DNA of 64,000 bases. Origin: Puniceicoccales bacterium Verruco_01 (GTDB taxonomy: Bacteria; Verrucomicrobiota; Verrucomicrobiia; Opitutales; Oceanipulchritudinaceae). Under the pieces are notes generated by a model. The model saw nothing but the letters and a program-made list of their open reading frames with translations, had not been told where the DNA came from and did no database searches. Shown one piece after another: positions 1-9,032 of the stretch. Location: contig LVBV01000006.1 of NCBI GenBank assembly GCA_001604565.1, positions 1 to 64,000 on the forward strand, given 5' to 3'. Within the stretch, counting starts at the first letter, position 1. The number at the start of each line of letters is the position of its first letter. The position numbers were made by a program, and so were the translations under genes.

Positions 1-6
1 CCCCAA

Positions 7-621
7 ATGGCCGGATTCGACGAACAGATTGTCCGCGAGTACTTCGAGTTGCAGGGCTTCATGGTCCGGCAATGGCGCAAGTACCAGACCCCGGCGCGCA
101 AAAAGCTGCCCGAGGAGGAGATCGACCTTGTCGTCTATAATCCCCGGTGGGAAAAATCCGCTCGGGAGCCGGGCTTCGTCCTGTTTTCGAGCGAACTGCG
201 CCGCATCCACAAGGCGGTCGTCGCCGTGCGCGGCTGGCATACGACGCAGCACTTCACGCCCCGGATGATCGAGACCAGTTCCGAGATCGTGAAGTTCATC
301 GAGCAGGACGTGCTCAAGAGCGCCGAGGATTTCTTCCGCACCGAGGACGCCGCGGAAAGCGAAGGGAATCTTTTCCGCATCCTCGTCCTGCCGGGCCTGC
401 CCGCCGCCGAACCGCATCGCTCCGACAGCATCCGCCTCCTCAAGGAACGCGGCGTGGACGGGGTGATCTCCTTCCGCACGATGCTCTCGGACATCATTTC
501 GCGCGTGGAGGTGAACCGGAATTATTCCAAGAGCGACCTTTTGCAGATCCTGCGGATTCTGAAGGCGTACGACCTCGTGAAGGACACGCAGCTGCGCCTC
601 TTCGGCGAAGAGGACAAGTAA
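7..621 (+). CDS. Conserved hypothetical protein, 204 aa
   Basis: I do not recognise this protein. It is soluble, with no signal peptide or membrane segment. It begins MAGFDEQIVREYFELQGF, and a hydrophobic/aromatic stretch follows the motif EEEIDLVVYNPRW. The acidic EEEID before two strand-like stretches (LVVYN, AVVAVRGW) loosely recalls restriction-endonuclease-like folds, but no full catalytic motif can be assigned. The last 40 residues look helical, with a possible winged-helix-like end (SDLLQILRILKAYDLVKD). The ATG lies six bases into the window, so the promoter is not visible. The next gene is convergent, 26 bp away. The steady codon bias and length make a real gene likely. Confidence 0.8.
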   Translation: MAGFDEQIVREYFELQGFMVRQWRKYQTPARKKLPEEEIDLVVYNPRWEKSAREPGFVLFSSELRRIHKAVVAVRGWHTTQHFTPRMIETSSEIVKFIEQDVLKSAEDFFRTEDAAESEGNLFRILVLPGLPAAEPHRSDSIRLLKERGVDGVISFRTMLSDIISRVEVNRNYSKSDLLQILRILKAYDLVKDTQLRLFGEEDK

Positions 622-647
622 ACCGTAAAAGTCCCGTTCTTCCGGAA

Positions 648-1445
648 CTAGAAGCTCGCGTCCGGCGTGTTCTGCGTGGCGATGTTGCGGATGACCGATT
701 CGCCCGTGCGGTCGCTGACGAGGATGAAGACCTGATTTCCCTTTGCCCAGGTCACGGCCAGCTTGTCGCCAAGGTCAACAATCACGGGATTGGTGAGCTT
801 TCTCGAACAACCGCCCAGACACCGGCGCTCCATGACGATGAGGCGAGCGGAATCGTTGTTGGAAAAACCGATCTGGCCCATGATGCCGTTCTGCGTGGCA
901 ATGGAACCGTACGTCGCGGGGATATAGTCCCCGAGCTGCGAAGGCATGGCGCCCGGCACCGGCGCGTTGTCCGAACGCAGGCCAGCGTAGATGCCGTCGA
1001 GATTCTGGGCTTGGTGCAGGTGGCTCTCGGTGACAGCGCGGATCACCGTGGCATCGACAAAACTCGCCAGATCATCTCCGCCGCTGTTGCGACCGATGAA
1101 AAAGAAGATGCTCCCCACGATGGCGAGCGACGCCGCGATGCTCACGGCGTAGCGGACGACCTGCCCCCGGCGCGTTTCCAGACGGGGCGGCGCCTCCTTC
1201 GCAAAAGGGACCACGTTGGCCTCCCCCGCCTCGTGCGCGGCAAGAATCCTGTCCAGAAGGCCCGCGGGCGCCTTCACATCGCGAAGCTTGTCCGCAAAGG
1301 CATGGTCGAAGGCGCGTTCGCTTTCCATCCAAGCGGTGAGAGCCGGGTCCTTCGAGGCGATTTCACGCGCTTCTTCCACCTCGGACGGTACGTCCTGCCC
1401 GGGGCGCCACGCATGAAGCAAATCTTTTATTCTACGAACGTCCAT
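648..1445 (-). CDS. Probable anti-sigma factor, single-pass membrane protein
   Basis: This is a 265-residue protein with a cytoplasmic N-terminal part of about 95 residues, one membrane helix at about residues 98-120 (VSIAASLAIVGSIFFF) and an extracytoplasmic C-terminal domain of about 145 residues. The gene starts 39 bp downstream of the ECF sigma factor on the same strand. That arrangement and topology are those of membrane anti-sigma factors, which hold the sigma factor until an envelope signal arrives. The classic zinc-binding HxxxCxxC anti-sigma motif is absent, so the assignment rests on context and topology. A CLGGC motif in the outer domain could form a disulfide. The inducing signal cannot be read from the sequence. 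Confidence 0.65.
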   Translation of the reverse strand: MDVRRIKDLLHAWRPGQDVPSEVEEAREIASKDPALTAWMESERAFDHAFADKLRDVKAPAGLLDRILAAHEAGEANVVPFAKEAPPRLETRRGQVVRYAVSIAASLAIVGSIFFFIGRNSGGDDLASFVDATVIRAVTESHLHQAQNLDGIYAGLRSDNAPVPGAMPSQLGDYIPATYGSIATQNGIMGQIGFSNNDSARLIVMERRCLGGCSRKLTNPVIVDLGDKLAVTWAKGNQVFILVSDRTGESVIRNIATQNTPDASF

Positions 1446-1484
1446 CGCTGTGTTTCTAATGATGAGATGCGCGCCCCTCGTGAA

Positions 1485-2006
1485 CTATTTCCGCAAATTT
1501 TTGAGCAGGGCATTCTTGAGCTGGATCTTCCCGCGGGAAAGGCGGCTCATGACCGTGCCGATCGGGATGCCGAGGGAATCGGCGATCTCCTTGTAGGAAA
1601 GGTGCTCCAAGTAGTAGAGGGTGAGCGGGGCGCGGTAGATTTCATCCACGGACTGAAGCGAGTCCACGGCCTGATTTGCGTCCAAACTCGTCATCACCTC
1701 GGGCTGGACGACGGGAAGCTCCGCCTCCAGTGCGTCCGGCTCCTGACTGATGAAGGGGGAAATGCGCCGCCGCACCCGCAGGTACTCGCGGTACAGGGTG
1801 GTGAAGAGCCACGACTTCACACGCGAGGCGTCGCGCAGGGAATCGCCCTTCCTCGCCCAGATGAGGAAGGTCTGCTGCACGAGGTCCGACGCATCGCTCT
1901 CGTTGCGCGAAAGGCTGAGGGCAAAACGGTACAGGGGCTGGTAATACTGGCGGGCCAGCGTGGCGAAATCCAGGTCCTGTGTCGGGTTTTCGATCGTGTC
2001 TGTCAC
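1485..2006 (-). CDS. ECF-type RNA polymerase sigma factor
   Basis: The protein is a 173-residue sigma-70 family factor of the extracytoplasmic function class. Region 2 is seen as YRFALSLSRNESDASDLVQQTF and following residues; region 4 is a helix-turn-helix around LSYKEIADSLGIPIGTVMSR. I chose the GTG start at 2006 because a purine-rich GGAGGAAG sits directly upstream and the product then begins just before region 2. ATG at 2060 would add 18 residues with no homology-like content. The gene leads a two-gene operon with the probable anti-sigma factor. It probably directs an envelope or stress regulon that cannot be defined from here. Confidence 0.88.
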   Translation of the reverse strand: MTDTIENPTQDLDFATLARQYYQPLYRFALSLSRNESDASDLVQQTFLIWARKGDSLRDASRVKSWLFTTLYREYLRVRRRISPFISQEPDALEAELPVVQPEVMTSLDANQAVDSLQSVDEIYRAPLTLYYLEHLSYKEIADSLGIPIGTVMSRLSRGKIQLKNALLKNLRK

Positions 2007-2173
2007 CTTCCTCCTCCCCCGGGGCGAATGCGGGATGTTCGCCCCATGCGTGAAAGCCATATTATGGACGCAGCCCTCTCCACGCAAGAAAAACGCGGAT
2101 TTGACTGAGACCGGCTCGCAACTGAAACGCTTCCCGCGGCGGGAGAACGGCCTTGAGGGCTGGGCGCCGTCCC

Positions 2174-2551
2174 CTACTCCGCCCAGATGCTGCGGGTATT
2201 GCCACGCAGTTTTTCGGCAAGAGCCCGGCGTTCCACGGGGGCGAGCTGCCCGGCAAGGTGCAGGATTCGCTCGGCAAAGTCTCCACTCTGATAGTTCGCC
2301 GTCTCCATCAGGTACAAAAGAAGCGCCGCGCGGGGGATCTGATAGCTCTTGCGCTTCTCGTCGCCCGAGGGGCCCCGCGCGTTCAGGGCGTGCCCCATGA
2401 TCTTCTGGTTGTCGAAGCAGTCGCGCACATACTGGGGGCTGCGCCCGATGACACAGGCCGCCTCCTTGGAGCTGAACCAGTTCTTGCCCTCGGGCAAAAG
2501 TCCCGCCACGGGCGAGAGCGGGACCTCCGCCTCCTCTCGCCGCTTCGTCAC
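2174..2551 (-). CDS. Small helix-turn-helix protein
   Basis: This 125-residue protein has a central DNA-binding-like segment, NWFSSKEAACVIGRSPQYVR, that resembles the helix-turn-helix of excisionase or MerR-like proteins. It is followed by a wing-like turn and a helical C-terminus. It is the last gene of a three-gene minus-strand set. Its ATG overlaps the stop of the preceding gene by four bases (2548-2551), indicating translational coupling. I cannot assign a specific function. A phage, plasmid or defence-type regulator is possible from the neighbouring ribbon-helix-helix genes, but no integrase or replication gene is present. Confidence 0.7.
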   Translation of the reverse strand: MTKRREEAEVPLSPVAGLLPEGKNWFSSKEAACVIGRSPQYVRDCFDNQKIMGHALNARGPSGDEKRKSYQIPRAALLLYLMETANYQSGDFAERILHLAGQLAPVERRALAEKLRGNTRSIWAE

Positions 2552-2853
2552 GGCTGCCCCTCCCTCAGGACGCCGTCGAATTCCGGACGCGGGGGCTGGC
2601 CCCGGCGGGCGGCGCGGTAGCCCTGATAATAGGCGTCGCGGCGCGTTTTTTCCACCGCCAGTTCTATGCGGCGGGCGAGGTTTTCACTCAAGATCCGTGC
2701 AGTGTACACGTTCGTGCAGGGCACCTTGGCGAAGGCCAGCCAGTTGCGGCCCGTGGAAAGAGTGTGCCCGGTGTCGATCACGAGCTCGGCGCAGCGCCCC
2801 GTGGCCTGAACGCGCAGAATCGGGGAAGTGTCAATAGCGTAGTCCTTTGTCAT
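2548..2853 (-). CDS. Hypothetical protein, 101 aa
   Basis: I do not recognise this protein. It has a strand-rich N-terminal half (RCAELVIDTGHTLSTGRNW), a helical middle part (LARRIELAVEKTRRDAYYQGY) and a basic, proline-containing tail. There is no membrane segment or signal peptide. It sits 12 bp downstream of the ribbon-helix-helix gene and overlaps the helix-turn-helix gene by four bases, so all three are probably co-transcribed and co-translated. The tight packing suggests the three proteins act together. Confidence 0.65.
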   Translation of the reverse strand: MTKDYAIDTSPILRVQATGRCAELVIDTGHTLSTGRNWLAFAKVPCTNVYTARILSENLARRIELAVEKTRRDAYYQGYRAARRGQPPRPEFDGVLREGQP

Positions 2854-2865
2854 GGTCGTCGTCTC

Positions 2866-3090
2866 CTAGTATTCGAATTCGATGCGGCTCTGGCGCGGAA
2901 CAGGGCGCAGGCCCAGATTTTCCCGCCCGGGATAGAGATAACCTTCGCGCGTCAGGTACGCGTCCACGAGCGCCGCGACGAGGCTCGAAACGGAGCGATG
3001 GTCGTCCTGCGCGGCCTGCCGCAGTTTCTCCTGCATGACGGCGGGCAGACAGACCGACATGTTTGTCGAGGGATGAATCAGCTTTTTCAT
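2866..3090 (-). CDS. Ribbon-helix-helix-like protein (CopG/Arc type)
   Basis: The protein is about 74 residues long. A short strand (NMSVCLPAVM) is followed by two helices (EKLRQAAQDDHRSVSSLVAAL), the usual shape of a ribbon-helix-helix DNA-binding domain. Such proteins normally dimerise and bind an operator next to their own gene. I used the ATG at 3090; ATG at 3099 would add three residues and is equally possible. It is the first gene of a three-gene operon and is transcribed divergently from a second ribbon-helix-helix-containing gene at 3254. The 160-bp AT-rich region between them is the natural place for its operator. Confidence 0.65.
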   Translation of the reverse strand: MKKLIHPSTNMSVCLPAVMQEKLRQAAQDDHRSVSSLVAALVDAYLTREGYLYPGRENLGLRPVPRQSRIEFEY

Positions 3091-3099
3091 GGTGAACAT

Positions 3100-3253
3100 T
3101 ACTTCACGTATCGGATTTATTGGCAAGAAAATTTATTATATTTGACTATTTTGGTAATTTCTATTAACTCGAAGGCAGGATCAACAACTTGCGGAACGCG
3201 TCACCGCGAAACGGGCGCGAATTGAAAGAGCGATTGAAACCAGCGGGGCACTC
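3100..3253. promoter_or_regulatory. AT-rich divergent promoter region
   Basis: This region separates two divergent genes that both encode ribbon-helix-helix-like domains. Its left half is much richer in A and T than anything around it. A TATAAT -10-like hexamer lies on the minus strand at 3140-3135, about 40 bases ahead of the small ribbon-helix-helix gene, but no good -35 is seen. On the plus strand only a weak TTGACT at 3142-3147 is visible. The assignment as a shared promoter/operator is an inference from position and composition. Confidence 0.4.
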
Positions 3254-3838
3254 ATGAACGACACGGCTGCGGGCAAGCACAGGACAGTGGGGATTTCGAT
3301 GAATCCGGCGCTGGAGGCGAGGGCACGGGCACGGGCGAAGGCTCTCGCCCTGCACTTCAGCACCTATGTGGCGCAATGCGTGGAGTCCGAACTGCGGGGC
3401 GACGCGCAGCTCATGCGCGAGGAGGGTCTGGACCTCGAAAGCGCCCTCACTCGCGCGCGGGAATACATGGAGAAGAAGACCGTCTCGATCGACTTCGAGA
3501 CGGACGTGGCCGGCGTGCTGGAAAAGAGCGGTCTGCCCGTCCGGAAGCTCGCGAAGCTGGGGGACGCGCGCGTGGATTTTGTCGTCACCCTGCCCTCGCA
3601 AAAGCTGCTCGCGGTGGAGTGCCGTCACAACGTGCGCCAGCAGTACGCCCTCGCCCTCGGGCAGGGACTGCTCCTGCGCGCCCATCCGGACGTTGCGGCG
3701 GCGATCGTCGTCGTCCCGTATCTTGAGGGGTTCGACCCCACGGTGCTGACCGAGTTCGAAAAGCACGACATCCGCGTCGCCACACCCGATATTCTGGAGC
3801 GTGTTCTCGCCGTCGTCTCGAAGGCAAGGGCGCGGTAG
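3254..3838 (+). CDS. Ribbon-helix-helix protein with nuclease-like C-terminal domain
   Basis: This 194-residue protein has an N-terminal ribbon-helix-helix-like segment at about residues 14-50 (ending STYVAQCVESEL). A linker follows, then a C-terminal alpha/beta domain at about 95-190. In that domain, ARVDFVVTLP followed by LLAVECRHNVR resembles the D...ExK core of PD-(D/E)xK nuclease-like folds, with R in place of the usual K. This reading is by eye and uncertain. The in-frame codons from about 3178 to 3253 also look protein-like but contain no ATG, GTG or TTG, so I keep the ATG at 3254. It is divergent from the three small genes to its left and may form a unit with them. Confidence 0.65.
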   Translation: MNDTAAGKHRTVGISMNPALEARARARAKALALHFSTYVAQCVESELRGDAQLMREEGLDLESALTRAREYMEKKTVSIDFETDVAGVLEKSGLPVRKLAKLGDARVDFVVTLPSQKLLAVECRHNVRQQYALALGQGLLLRAHPDVAAAIVVVPYLEGFDPTVLTEFEKHDIRVATPDILERVLAVVSKARAR

Positions 3839-3848
3839 CAGAGGTGCG

Positions 3849-6467
3849 TCACAGGCTCGGAGAGGGTTCCTTGTTCTCCGGATAGCGCCTCCTGCAAATG
3901 TCCAGAAGGGTGCGGAAGAGATCCTGCGCCTTGAGCGGTTTGGAAAGGTGCGCCACCATCCCGACTTCCAGACAGGCCTTCACGTCCTCGGCGCGTGCGT
4001 GCGCGGTGAGGGCAACGATTTCCGGTCTGGCGTTTTCCGGCAGGTTTTTGAGGATTTGCCGCGTGGCCTCCAGTCCGTCCATGACGGGCATCTGCACATC
4101 CATGAGGATCGTGTCGTAATTTTTCGCGAGGGCCATCTTCACCGCCTCGACTCCGTTGTGGGCAAAGTCCGGCGAGATCCCCATGCGGCGCAGCATCATG
4201 CCGATCACCTTCTGGTTCACAAGATTGTCGTCCGCAACGAGGATCCGCATCGAGCAGCAGGCTTCCGACACGGGACTCATCGTCTCCTCGGCGTTTTTTG
4301 CGGGAGCGGCATATCCGGGCGGAGCGACAAGCACGGGAATGGAAAAACGGAAGGTGGACCCGAGGCCGGGAGTGCTGTCCAGCTCAATCAATCCGCCCAT
4401 GAGCTTCACAAGACGGTCGCTGATCGCCAGCCCGAGTCCCGTGCCGCCGTGGCGCCGGGAATGGGAACTGTCCACCTGCTCGAAGGGCCGGAAGAGACGC
4501 CCGCGGTCCTCGGTGGAAATGCCGGTCCCGGTGTCGGTCACGGCAAAGAAAAGCCGCCCCCTGCCCTGACCCATGTTCTCGAACGAAGCGTGCAGGGTCA
4601 CGCTTCCACGTTCGGTGAACTTGACTGCGTTGGAGAGCAAATTCAAAAGCACCTGACGCAGACGAACGGAATCGAAGACGAGATCCCCGGGCAGGTCGTC
4701 GGGCACCTCGCAAAAGAAATCGAGACCCTTGCGGATCATTCCCGGCGAGACGAGCCCGACGAGCCCCGCGACAAATTCATGAAGTTGCACCGGTTCCGGG
4801 ACAAGACGCAGCGTCCCGGCCTCGATGCGTGAAATATCGAGGATATCGCTGATGATGGCCACCAGCAGGTCGCAGGACTCCGCGATCGTGTCGAGACACT
4901 CGCGTTGTTCGGCGGAGTTGGGAGTTTCGCGAAGGATCTGCACCATGCCGACAATGCCGTTGAGCGGGGTGCGGATTTCGTGGCTCACGTTGGCCATGAA
5001 GAGCTCGCGCGCCTTGAGAGCCCCCTGCAGCTCGCGCACCATGCGCTTTTTCTCGGTCACGTCGTTCACGATGCGGAACATCCGTCCGCCGACCTCGGCA
5101 ATGAACACCTCGATGTCGAGCTCGCGTCCCGACTGGATTCTCGCCCGGTATTCGACGGGCTTTGCGGGCTGCCCGGTCTCGCGCGCCTCTTGCAGGTTCG
5201 CCTCCATCTCCGCCATCTTGGCCCGGCGGTAAACGGGATCGGGCATGACGAATTCCTGCATCTGGTCGAGCGTCGCAAAAGGAGCCGATCCCATGCCGGC
5301 AAGGTCGCGGAAACGCTCGTTGGTGAAAATAATGCGACCCTCGGCGTCGGTGATACTGATGGCCAGGGGCGACTTCTCAAGAAGCATGCGCAACTGTTCG
5401 CTCCTGTCGCGAAGGGCTTCCTCGGTGTGCCCGAGCTGGGTAAGCAGGGCGTTGATGTCACTGGCCAGAGACCCGATCTCGTCATGGGAATCCACCTTTA
5501 GACGCCGTTGGAAGTATGCGGTGGAGGCGATCGCGCGCACCTGCTGTGCCATTTGCGCAACGCGGCGCAGGACGATCCGATTCAAGAGATAGATCGTGCC
5601 GATGCATGAAACAAGGGCCAGAAGGATCACCGTGAGAAAGATGATGCCCGTCGCCTGCGCGCCAAGCCGGGAAACCCTCATCTCGCGCGAGAGAATCAAT
5701 TGGAACTGCGGCTTTCCATAATGATCCTCGAAGGTCACGGCTACCCGGGATTTTCCATCCACCAGGGAAACCTTGCCCACGTCCGCCGACAAGTCCCGCA
5801 GGTGCACCGGCTGGTTGCCGTTCATCGACGGAGCCGTGCTCGTGACGGGCGCGTTCATGAGAACCGAAACGCCGCCCGTTTTCGCGTAACCATCCAAAAT
5901 TGCGCGCGTGAGCCACCGGCCCATGAGGCCCACACCGCGCGACGTCCCGGAACGGTCGTTCCGCAGGACATTTCGTGCCGCGAAGATGAGGACGCCCTCG
6001 GGAAGGCTTTCATAGGAGAGATGTTCCGGGAAACTCTCCGGCGAGACATGGTTCGCTTCAAGATCCCGGAGGAGCTTCACGACCGATTCGGGTGCGACGC
6101 CCAATCCCTTTTCCGTCACGGCGCGGGAAAGAACCACCTCGCCGTCCTCGTTCAGCCCCACCATCACATCCACTCCGAGACTGCGGAGCGATTCCACTGT
6201 CAGATTCTCGTCGGGAAAGGTTTCGTCGGGCTTGACAAAAAAGTCGTACATCTGGTTCCAGCAGTAGTAGTCGCTCGCCAGAACGCCCATTCTCCGCAGG
6301 TCATCGTTGACCGACATGCGAACGCTGTCCGCGCTGCGCACCGAAAACTCCCGCTCCAGTCTGCCAAAATAATGATCATGCACAACCATGGCCACTCCCG
6401 CGAGAACCGCAAGTTGCAGGACGAGGACGACACAGACGTAAGTGAGGGTTTTTCGTTGCAGTGTCAT
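3849..6467 (-). CDS. Hybrid sensor histidine kinase with CHASE4-like, HAMP, PAS and receiver domains
   Basis: This is an 872-residue membrane sensor kinase. There is a first membrane helix at about 7-29, a periplasmic domain of about 240 residues with the CHASE4-like WNQMYDFF pattern, and a second membrane helix at about 272-298. HAMP and PAS domains follow (about 300-350 and 360-475). The HisKA box SHEIRTPLNG carries His496, and an ATPase domain follows (NLLSNAVKFT, DTGTG, GGTGLGLAIS). The C-terminal receiver (RILVADDN, LMDVQMPVMDG, LSKPLK) carries Asp790. It should autophosphorylate on His496 and pass phosphate to Asp790. No separate phosphotransfer or output partner is adjacent, so its pathway is unknown. 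It is divergent from ilvD. Confidence 0.95.
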   Translation of the reverse strand: MTLQRKTLTYVCVVLVLQLAVLAGVAMVVHDHYFGRLEREFSVRSADSVRMSVNDDLRRMGVLASDYYCWNQMYDFFVKPDETFPDENLTVESLRSLGVDVMVGLNEDGEVVLSRAVTEKGLGVAPESVVKLLRDLEANHVSPESFPEHLSYESLPEGVLIFAARNVLRNDRSGTSRGVGLMGRWLTRAILDGYAKTGGVSVLMNAPVTSTAPSMNGNQPVHLRDLSADVGKVSLVDGKSRVAVTFEDHYGKPQFQLILSREMRVSRLGAQATGIIFLTVILLALVSCIGTIYLLNRIVLRRVAQMAQQVRAIASTAYFQRRLKVDSHDEIGSLASDINALLTQLGHTEEALRDRSEQLRMLLEKSPLAISITDAEGRIIFTNERFRDLAGMGSAPFATLDQMQEFVMPDPVYRRAKMAEMEANLQEARETGQPAKPVEYRARIQSGRELDIEVFIAEVGGRMFRIVNDVTEKKRMVRELQGALKARELFMANVSHEIRTPLNGIVGMVQILRETPNSAEQRECLDTIAESCDLLVAIISDILDISRIEAGTLRLVPEPVQLHEFVAGLVGLVSPGMIRKGLDFFCEVPDDLPGDLVFDSVRLRQVLLNLLSNAVKFTERGSVTLHASFENMGQGRGRLFFAVTDTGTGISTEDRGRLFRPFEQVDSSHSRRHGGTGLGLAISDRLVKLMGGLIELDSTPGLGSTFRFSIPVLVAPPGYAAPAKNAEETMSPVSEACCSMRILVADDNLVNQKVIGMMLRRMGISPDFAHNGVEAVKMALAKNYDTILMDVQMPVMDGLEATRQILKNLPENARPEIVALTAHARAEDVKACLEVGMVAHLSKPLKAQDLFRTLLDICRRRYPENKEPSPSL

Positions 6468-6593
6468 ACGCTATCGAGAACGCAGCATGAAACGCACGCC
6501 GGGCGGAAAACGACTAACGGCGGAAGGCGGAGGATCAGCGCGCCTGAAATGTAGTGCAACTTGTCCCCGGATTCCATAAATTGGAGGCGAAAC

Positions 6594-8870
6594 ATGAACT
6601 CCGACATCATCAAGAAAGGTTTTGAACGCGCTCCCCACCGCTCGCTCCTGCGCGCCACCGGTGTCATCGAAAGCGAATCCGACTTCGACAAGCCGTTCAT
6701 CGCCATCGCCAACAGCTACACAGATTGCATTCCCGGCCACACGCATCTGGCGGAGGTCGGTGCCCTTGTGAAGAAGATGGTCCGTCAGGCAGGAGGCGTT
6801 CCATTCATTTTCAACACGATCGGCGTGGACGACGGCATCGCGATGGGCCACGGCGGCATGAAGTATTCGCTGCCGAGTCGCGAGCTGATCGCGGATTGCG
6901 TGGAGACGATGCTCCGCGCCCATGCCTTCGACGGGATGATCTGCATTCCGAACTGCGACAAGATCATTCCCGGCATGCTGATGGCGTCCATGCGCGTCAA
7001 CATTCCCACGATCTTCGTTTCCGGCGGCCCGATGGCGACCGGCATCGTCGCGACGGACTCCTCCCGCACGGACCTGCCGGAGCTGCTCCGCCCGATGGCG
7101 AAGTCCGGCGACCTCATCAACGTGACCAAGGGCGTGGGTGCGTACAAGGCCGGCAAGATGAGCCTGGACGAGCTGACGCATCTGGAACAAAGCGCGTGCC
7201 CCACCTGCGGTTCGTGCAGCGGCATGTTCACGGCGAATTCCATGAACTGCCTCTGCGAAGCCCTCGGCATGGCATTGCCCGGCAACGGCACGATCCTCGC
7301 CGTCAGCAAGGAGCGCGAGAAGCTCTACATGCGCGTGGCGCGCCGCATCATGGAACTTGTCGCCGCCAATGTGAAGCCCCGCGACATCGCGACACTGGAG
7401 GCCTTTGACAACGCCCTCGCCCTCGACGTGGCGATGGGAGGATCGACAAACACGGTGTTGCACACTCTCGCCATCGCGCGCGAGGCGGGCATCGAGTACG
7501 ACATCGACCGCATCGACGCGATCTCCCAGCGCGTACCTTGCCTCTGCAAGGTGTCGCCTTCTTCGGAATACCACATTCAGGACGTGCACCGCGCGGGCGG
7601 CATTCACACGATTTTGGGCGAATTGAAGCGCCTTGGGATCCTCAAGGAATCCTGCATCACCGTCACCGGCAAGACGATCGGCGAGAACGTCGACGAGTGG
7701 GACGTCCGCTCCCCCAAATGCACCGAGGAGGCGCGCATCGTGCAGTTCTCCGGCGCCGCGGCCTTCGTCATCGACCCGAAGGACAACAAGAAGGGCTACA
7801 CGGCCCGCACGGCCTCCGGGAACCTCGCGCCCAAGCCCATGCTCTTCTTCCCCGGGGACGAGCGCGCGATCGCCATGTGGCGCTTTTCCGCGGCGTACAA
7901 CGCGGGCGACGCGCATGCCTGCGGCGCCATCTTCGGCGAGGCGGGTGAACTTGTCCTCGTCCCGCCGCAGACCCTCAAGGGCGCAAAGGTCATTGAGGAG
8001 GCGATGGTCGGCAAGTTCAAGCGCTACAAGGGTCTCTTCCGCGCGGAGCTTGGCGAATTCAAGGGCGAGCCCGCGATGCTCTTCTACAAGTATGACCTTT
8101 CCGGCTCGCGCCAGATGGTGTGCGTCACCGTGATCGAGAAGATGAACGCAGACGGCACGATTGGCCGCGCCGTGGATTACGAGAGCGCGGAGGACTTTGC
8201 CATCGCCAAGCCCGCGGGACTCATGCCGCACGACGGCGGCGCCTTCCTCTTCAAGGCGGAAAAATGCATCCGCACGCCCGCCACCGCCTACTCGAAGGAC
8301 GGAGGCCTGGCCATCCTGCATGGCGACCTCGCCCCCGAGGGCGCGGTGGTCAAGACGGCAGGTATCAGCGAGGGCTTCAAGAAGAACTGTAGCGAGAACT
8401 TCGTCTTCGAGGGCAGCGCTGTCGTCTTCGAAAGCGAGGAGGACGCGGGCAAGGGAATTCTGGACGGCAAGGTGAAGGCGGGCAACGTCGTCATCATCCG
8501 GAACGAAGGCCCCAAGGGCGGCCCCGGCATGCAGGAAATGCTGATGCCGACGAGCTACATCGTCGGCATGGGTCTTGGCGACAGCGTGGCCCTCATCACG
8601 GACGGTCGCTTCTCCGGCGGCACGAGCGGCGCGTGCATCGGCCACGTCTCGCCCGAGGCGCAGGAAGGCGGTCCGATTGGCCTGCTCGAAAACGGCGACA
8701 AAATCCGCATCGACTTCCCGAACCGCCGGATCGACATCCTCGTGGACCGCGAGATTCTGGCGAAGCGCAAGAAGAACTGGAAACCCGCGAACCGTCCGCT
8801 CACAGGCTGGCTCGCAAGGTACCGCAAACTGGCCACCAACGCCAGCAAGGGCGCGGTGCTTCAGGCGTAA
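6594..8870 (+). CDS. ilvD: Dihydroxy-acid dehydratase with a large internal insertion
   Basis: This enzyme of isoleucine/valine synthesis dehydrates 2,3-dihydroxy-3-methyl acids to 2-keto acids, using an iron-sulfur cluster. The family signatures [31 protein letters not shown] and [12 protein letters not shown] are all present. The ATG at 6594 is chosen because GGAGG lies ten bases upstream; an upstream TTG at 6561 would add 11 residues. The product is 758 residues, whereas the E. coli enzyme has 616. The excess lies between about residues 370 and 558, after GENVDEWDV and before [15 protein letters not shown], and its sequence is unfamiliar to me. Catalytic and cluster residues are retained, so the enzyme is probably active. 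It is followed by a strong terminator. Confidence 0.95.
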   Translation: MNSDIIKKGFERAPHRSLLRATGVIESESDFDKPFIAIANSYTDCIPGHTHLAEVGALVKKMVRQAGGVPFIFNTIGVDDGIAMGHGGMKYSLPSRELIADCVETMLRAHAFDGMICIPNCDKIIPGMLMASMRVNIPTIFVSGGPMATGIVATDSSRTDLPELLRPMAKSGDLINVTKGVGAYKAGKMSLDELTHLEQSACPTCGSCSGMFTANSMNCLCEALGMALPGNGTILAVSKEREKLYMRVARRIMELVAANVKPRDIATLEAFDNALALDVAMGGSTNTVLHTLAIAREAGIEYDIDRIDAISQRVPCLCKVSPSSEYHIQDVHRAGGIHTILGELKRLGILKESCITVTGKTIGENVDEWDVRSPKCTEEARIVQFSGAAAFVIDPKDNKKGYTARTASGNLAPKPMLFFPGDERAIAMWRFSAAYNAGDAHACGAIFGEAGELVLVPPQTLKGAKVIEEAMVGKFKRYKGLFRAELGEFKGEPAMLFYKYDLSGSRQMVCVTVIEKMNADGTIGRAVDYESAEDFAIAKPAGLMPHDGGAFLFKAEKCIRTPATAYSKDGGLAILHGDLAPEGAVVKTAGISEGFKKNCSENFVFEGSAVVFESEEDAGKGILDGKVKAGNVVIIRNEGPKGGPGMQEMLMPTSYIVGMGLGDSVALITDGRFSGGTSGACIGHVSPEAQEGGPIGLLENGDKIRIDFPNRRIDILVDREILAKRKKNWKPANRPLTGWLARYRKLATNASKGAVLQA

Positions 8871-8897
8871 AGAATTCTCCCAAAATCAGTCCCAAAC

Positions 8898-8931
8898 AAA
8901 CAGCCGGAGGCGAATCGCTTCCGGCTGTTTT
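8898..8931 (+). terminator. Rho-independent terminator after ilvD
   Basis: The inverted repeat AACAGCCGGA...TCCGGCTGTT, with a short loop, is followed by a T run. It begins 28 bases after the ilvD stop codon. A T run on the opposite strand would also allow some termination in reverse, though no minus-strand gene ends here. Confidence 0.85.
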
Positions 8932-8996
8932 GTCCCGTAAAGAGAACGTCTTCTGATCTGACGATCGTGGGAGGCTCCATCTCCGTCAACGCGAAT

Positions 8997-9032
8997 TTGA
9001 CAGCGGCGCGCGATCCCTCTACATTTTGTAGA
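8997..9032 (+). promoter_or_regulatory. higBA promoter with palindromic operator
   Basis: A consensus -35 TTGACA (8997-9002) is followed by a 17-base spacer and a -10 TACATT (9020-9025). A perfect 6-bp inverted repeat, TCTACA-TTT-TGTAGA (9018-9032), overlaps the -10 and ends exactly where the toxin ATG begins at 9033. HigA-type antitoxins repress by binding such palindromes over the promoter. Transcription would start at or very near the ATG, so the mRNA may be leaderless. Confidence 0.65.

Noticed and set aside
6471-8645. Long open frame (724 codons) on the strand opposite ilvD
   Set aside because: It lies entirely antisense to ilvD, which has full family signatures. Long antisense frames are common in GC-rich DNA, and the translation is a His/Arg/Val-rich shadow.
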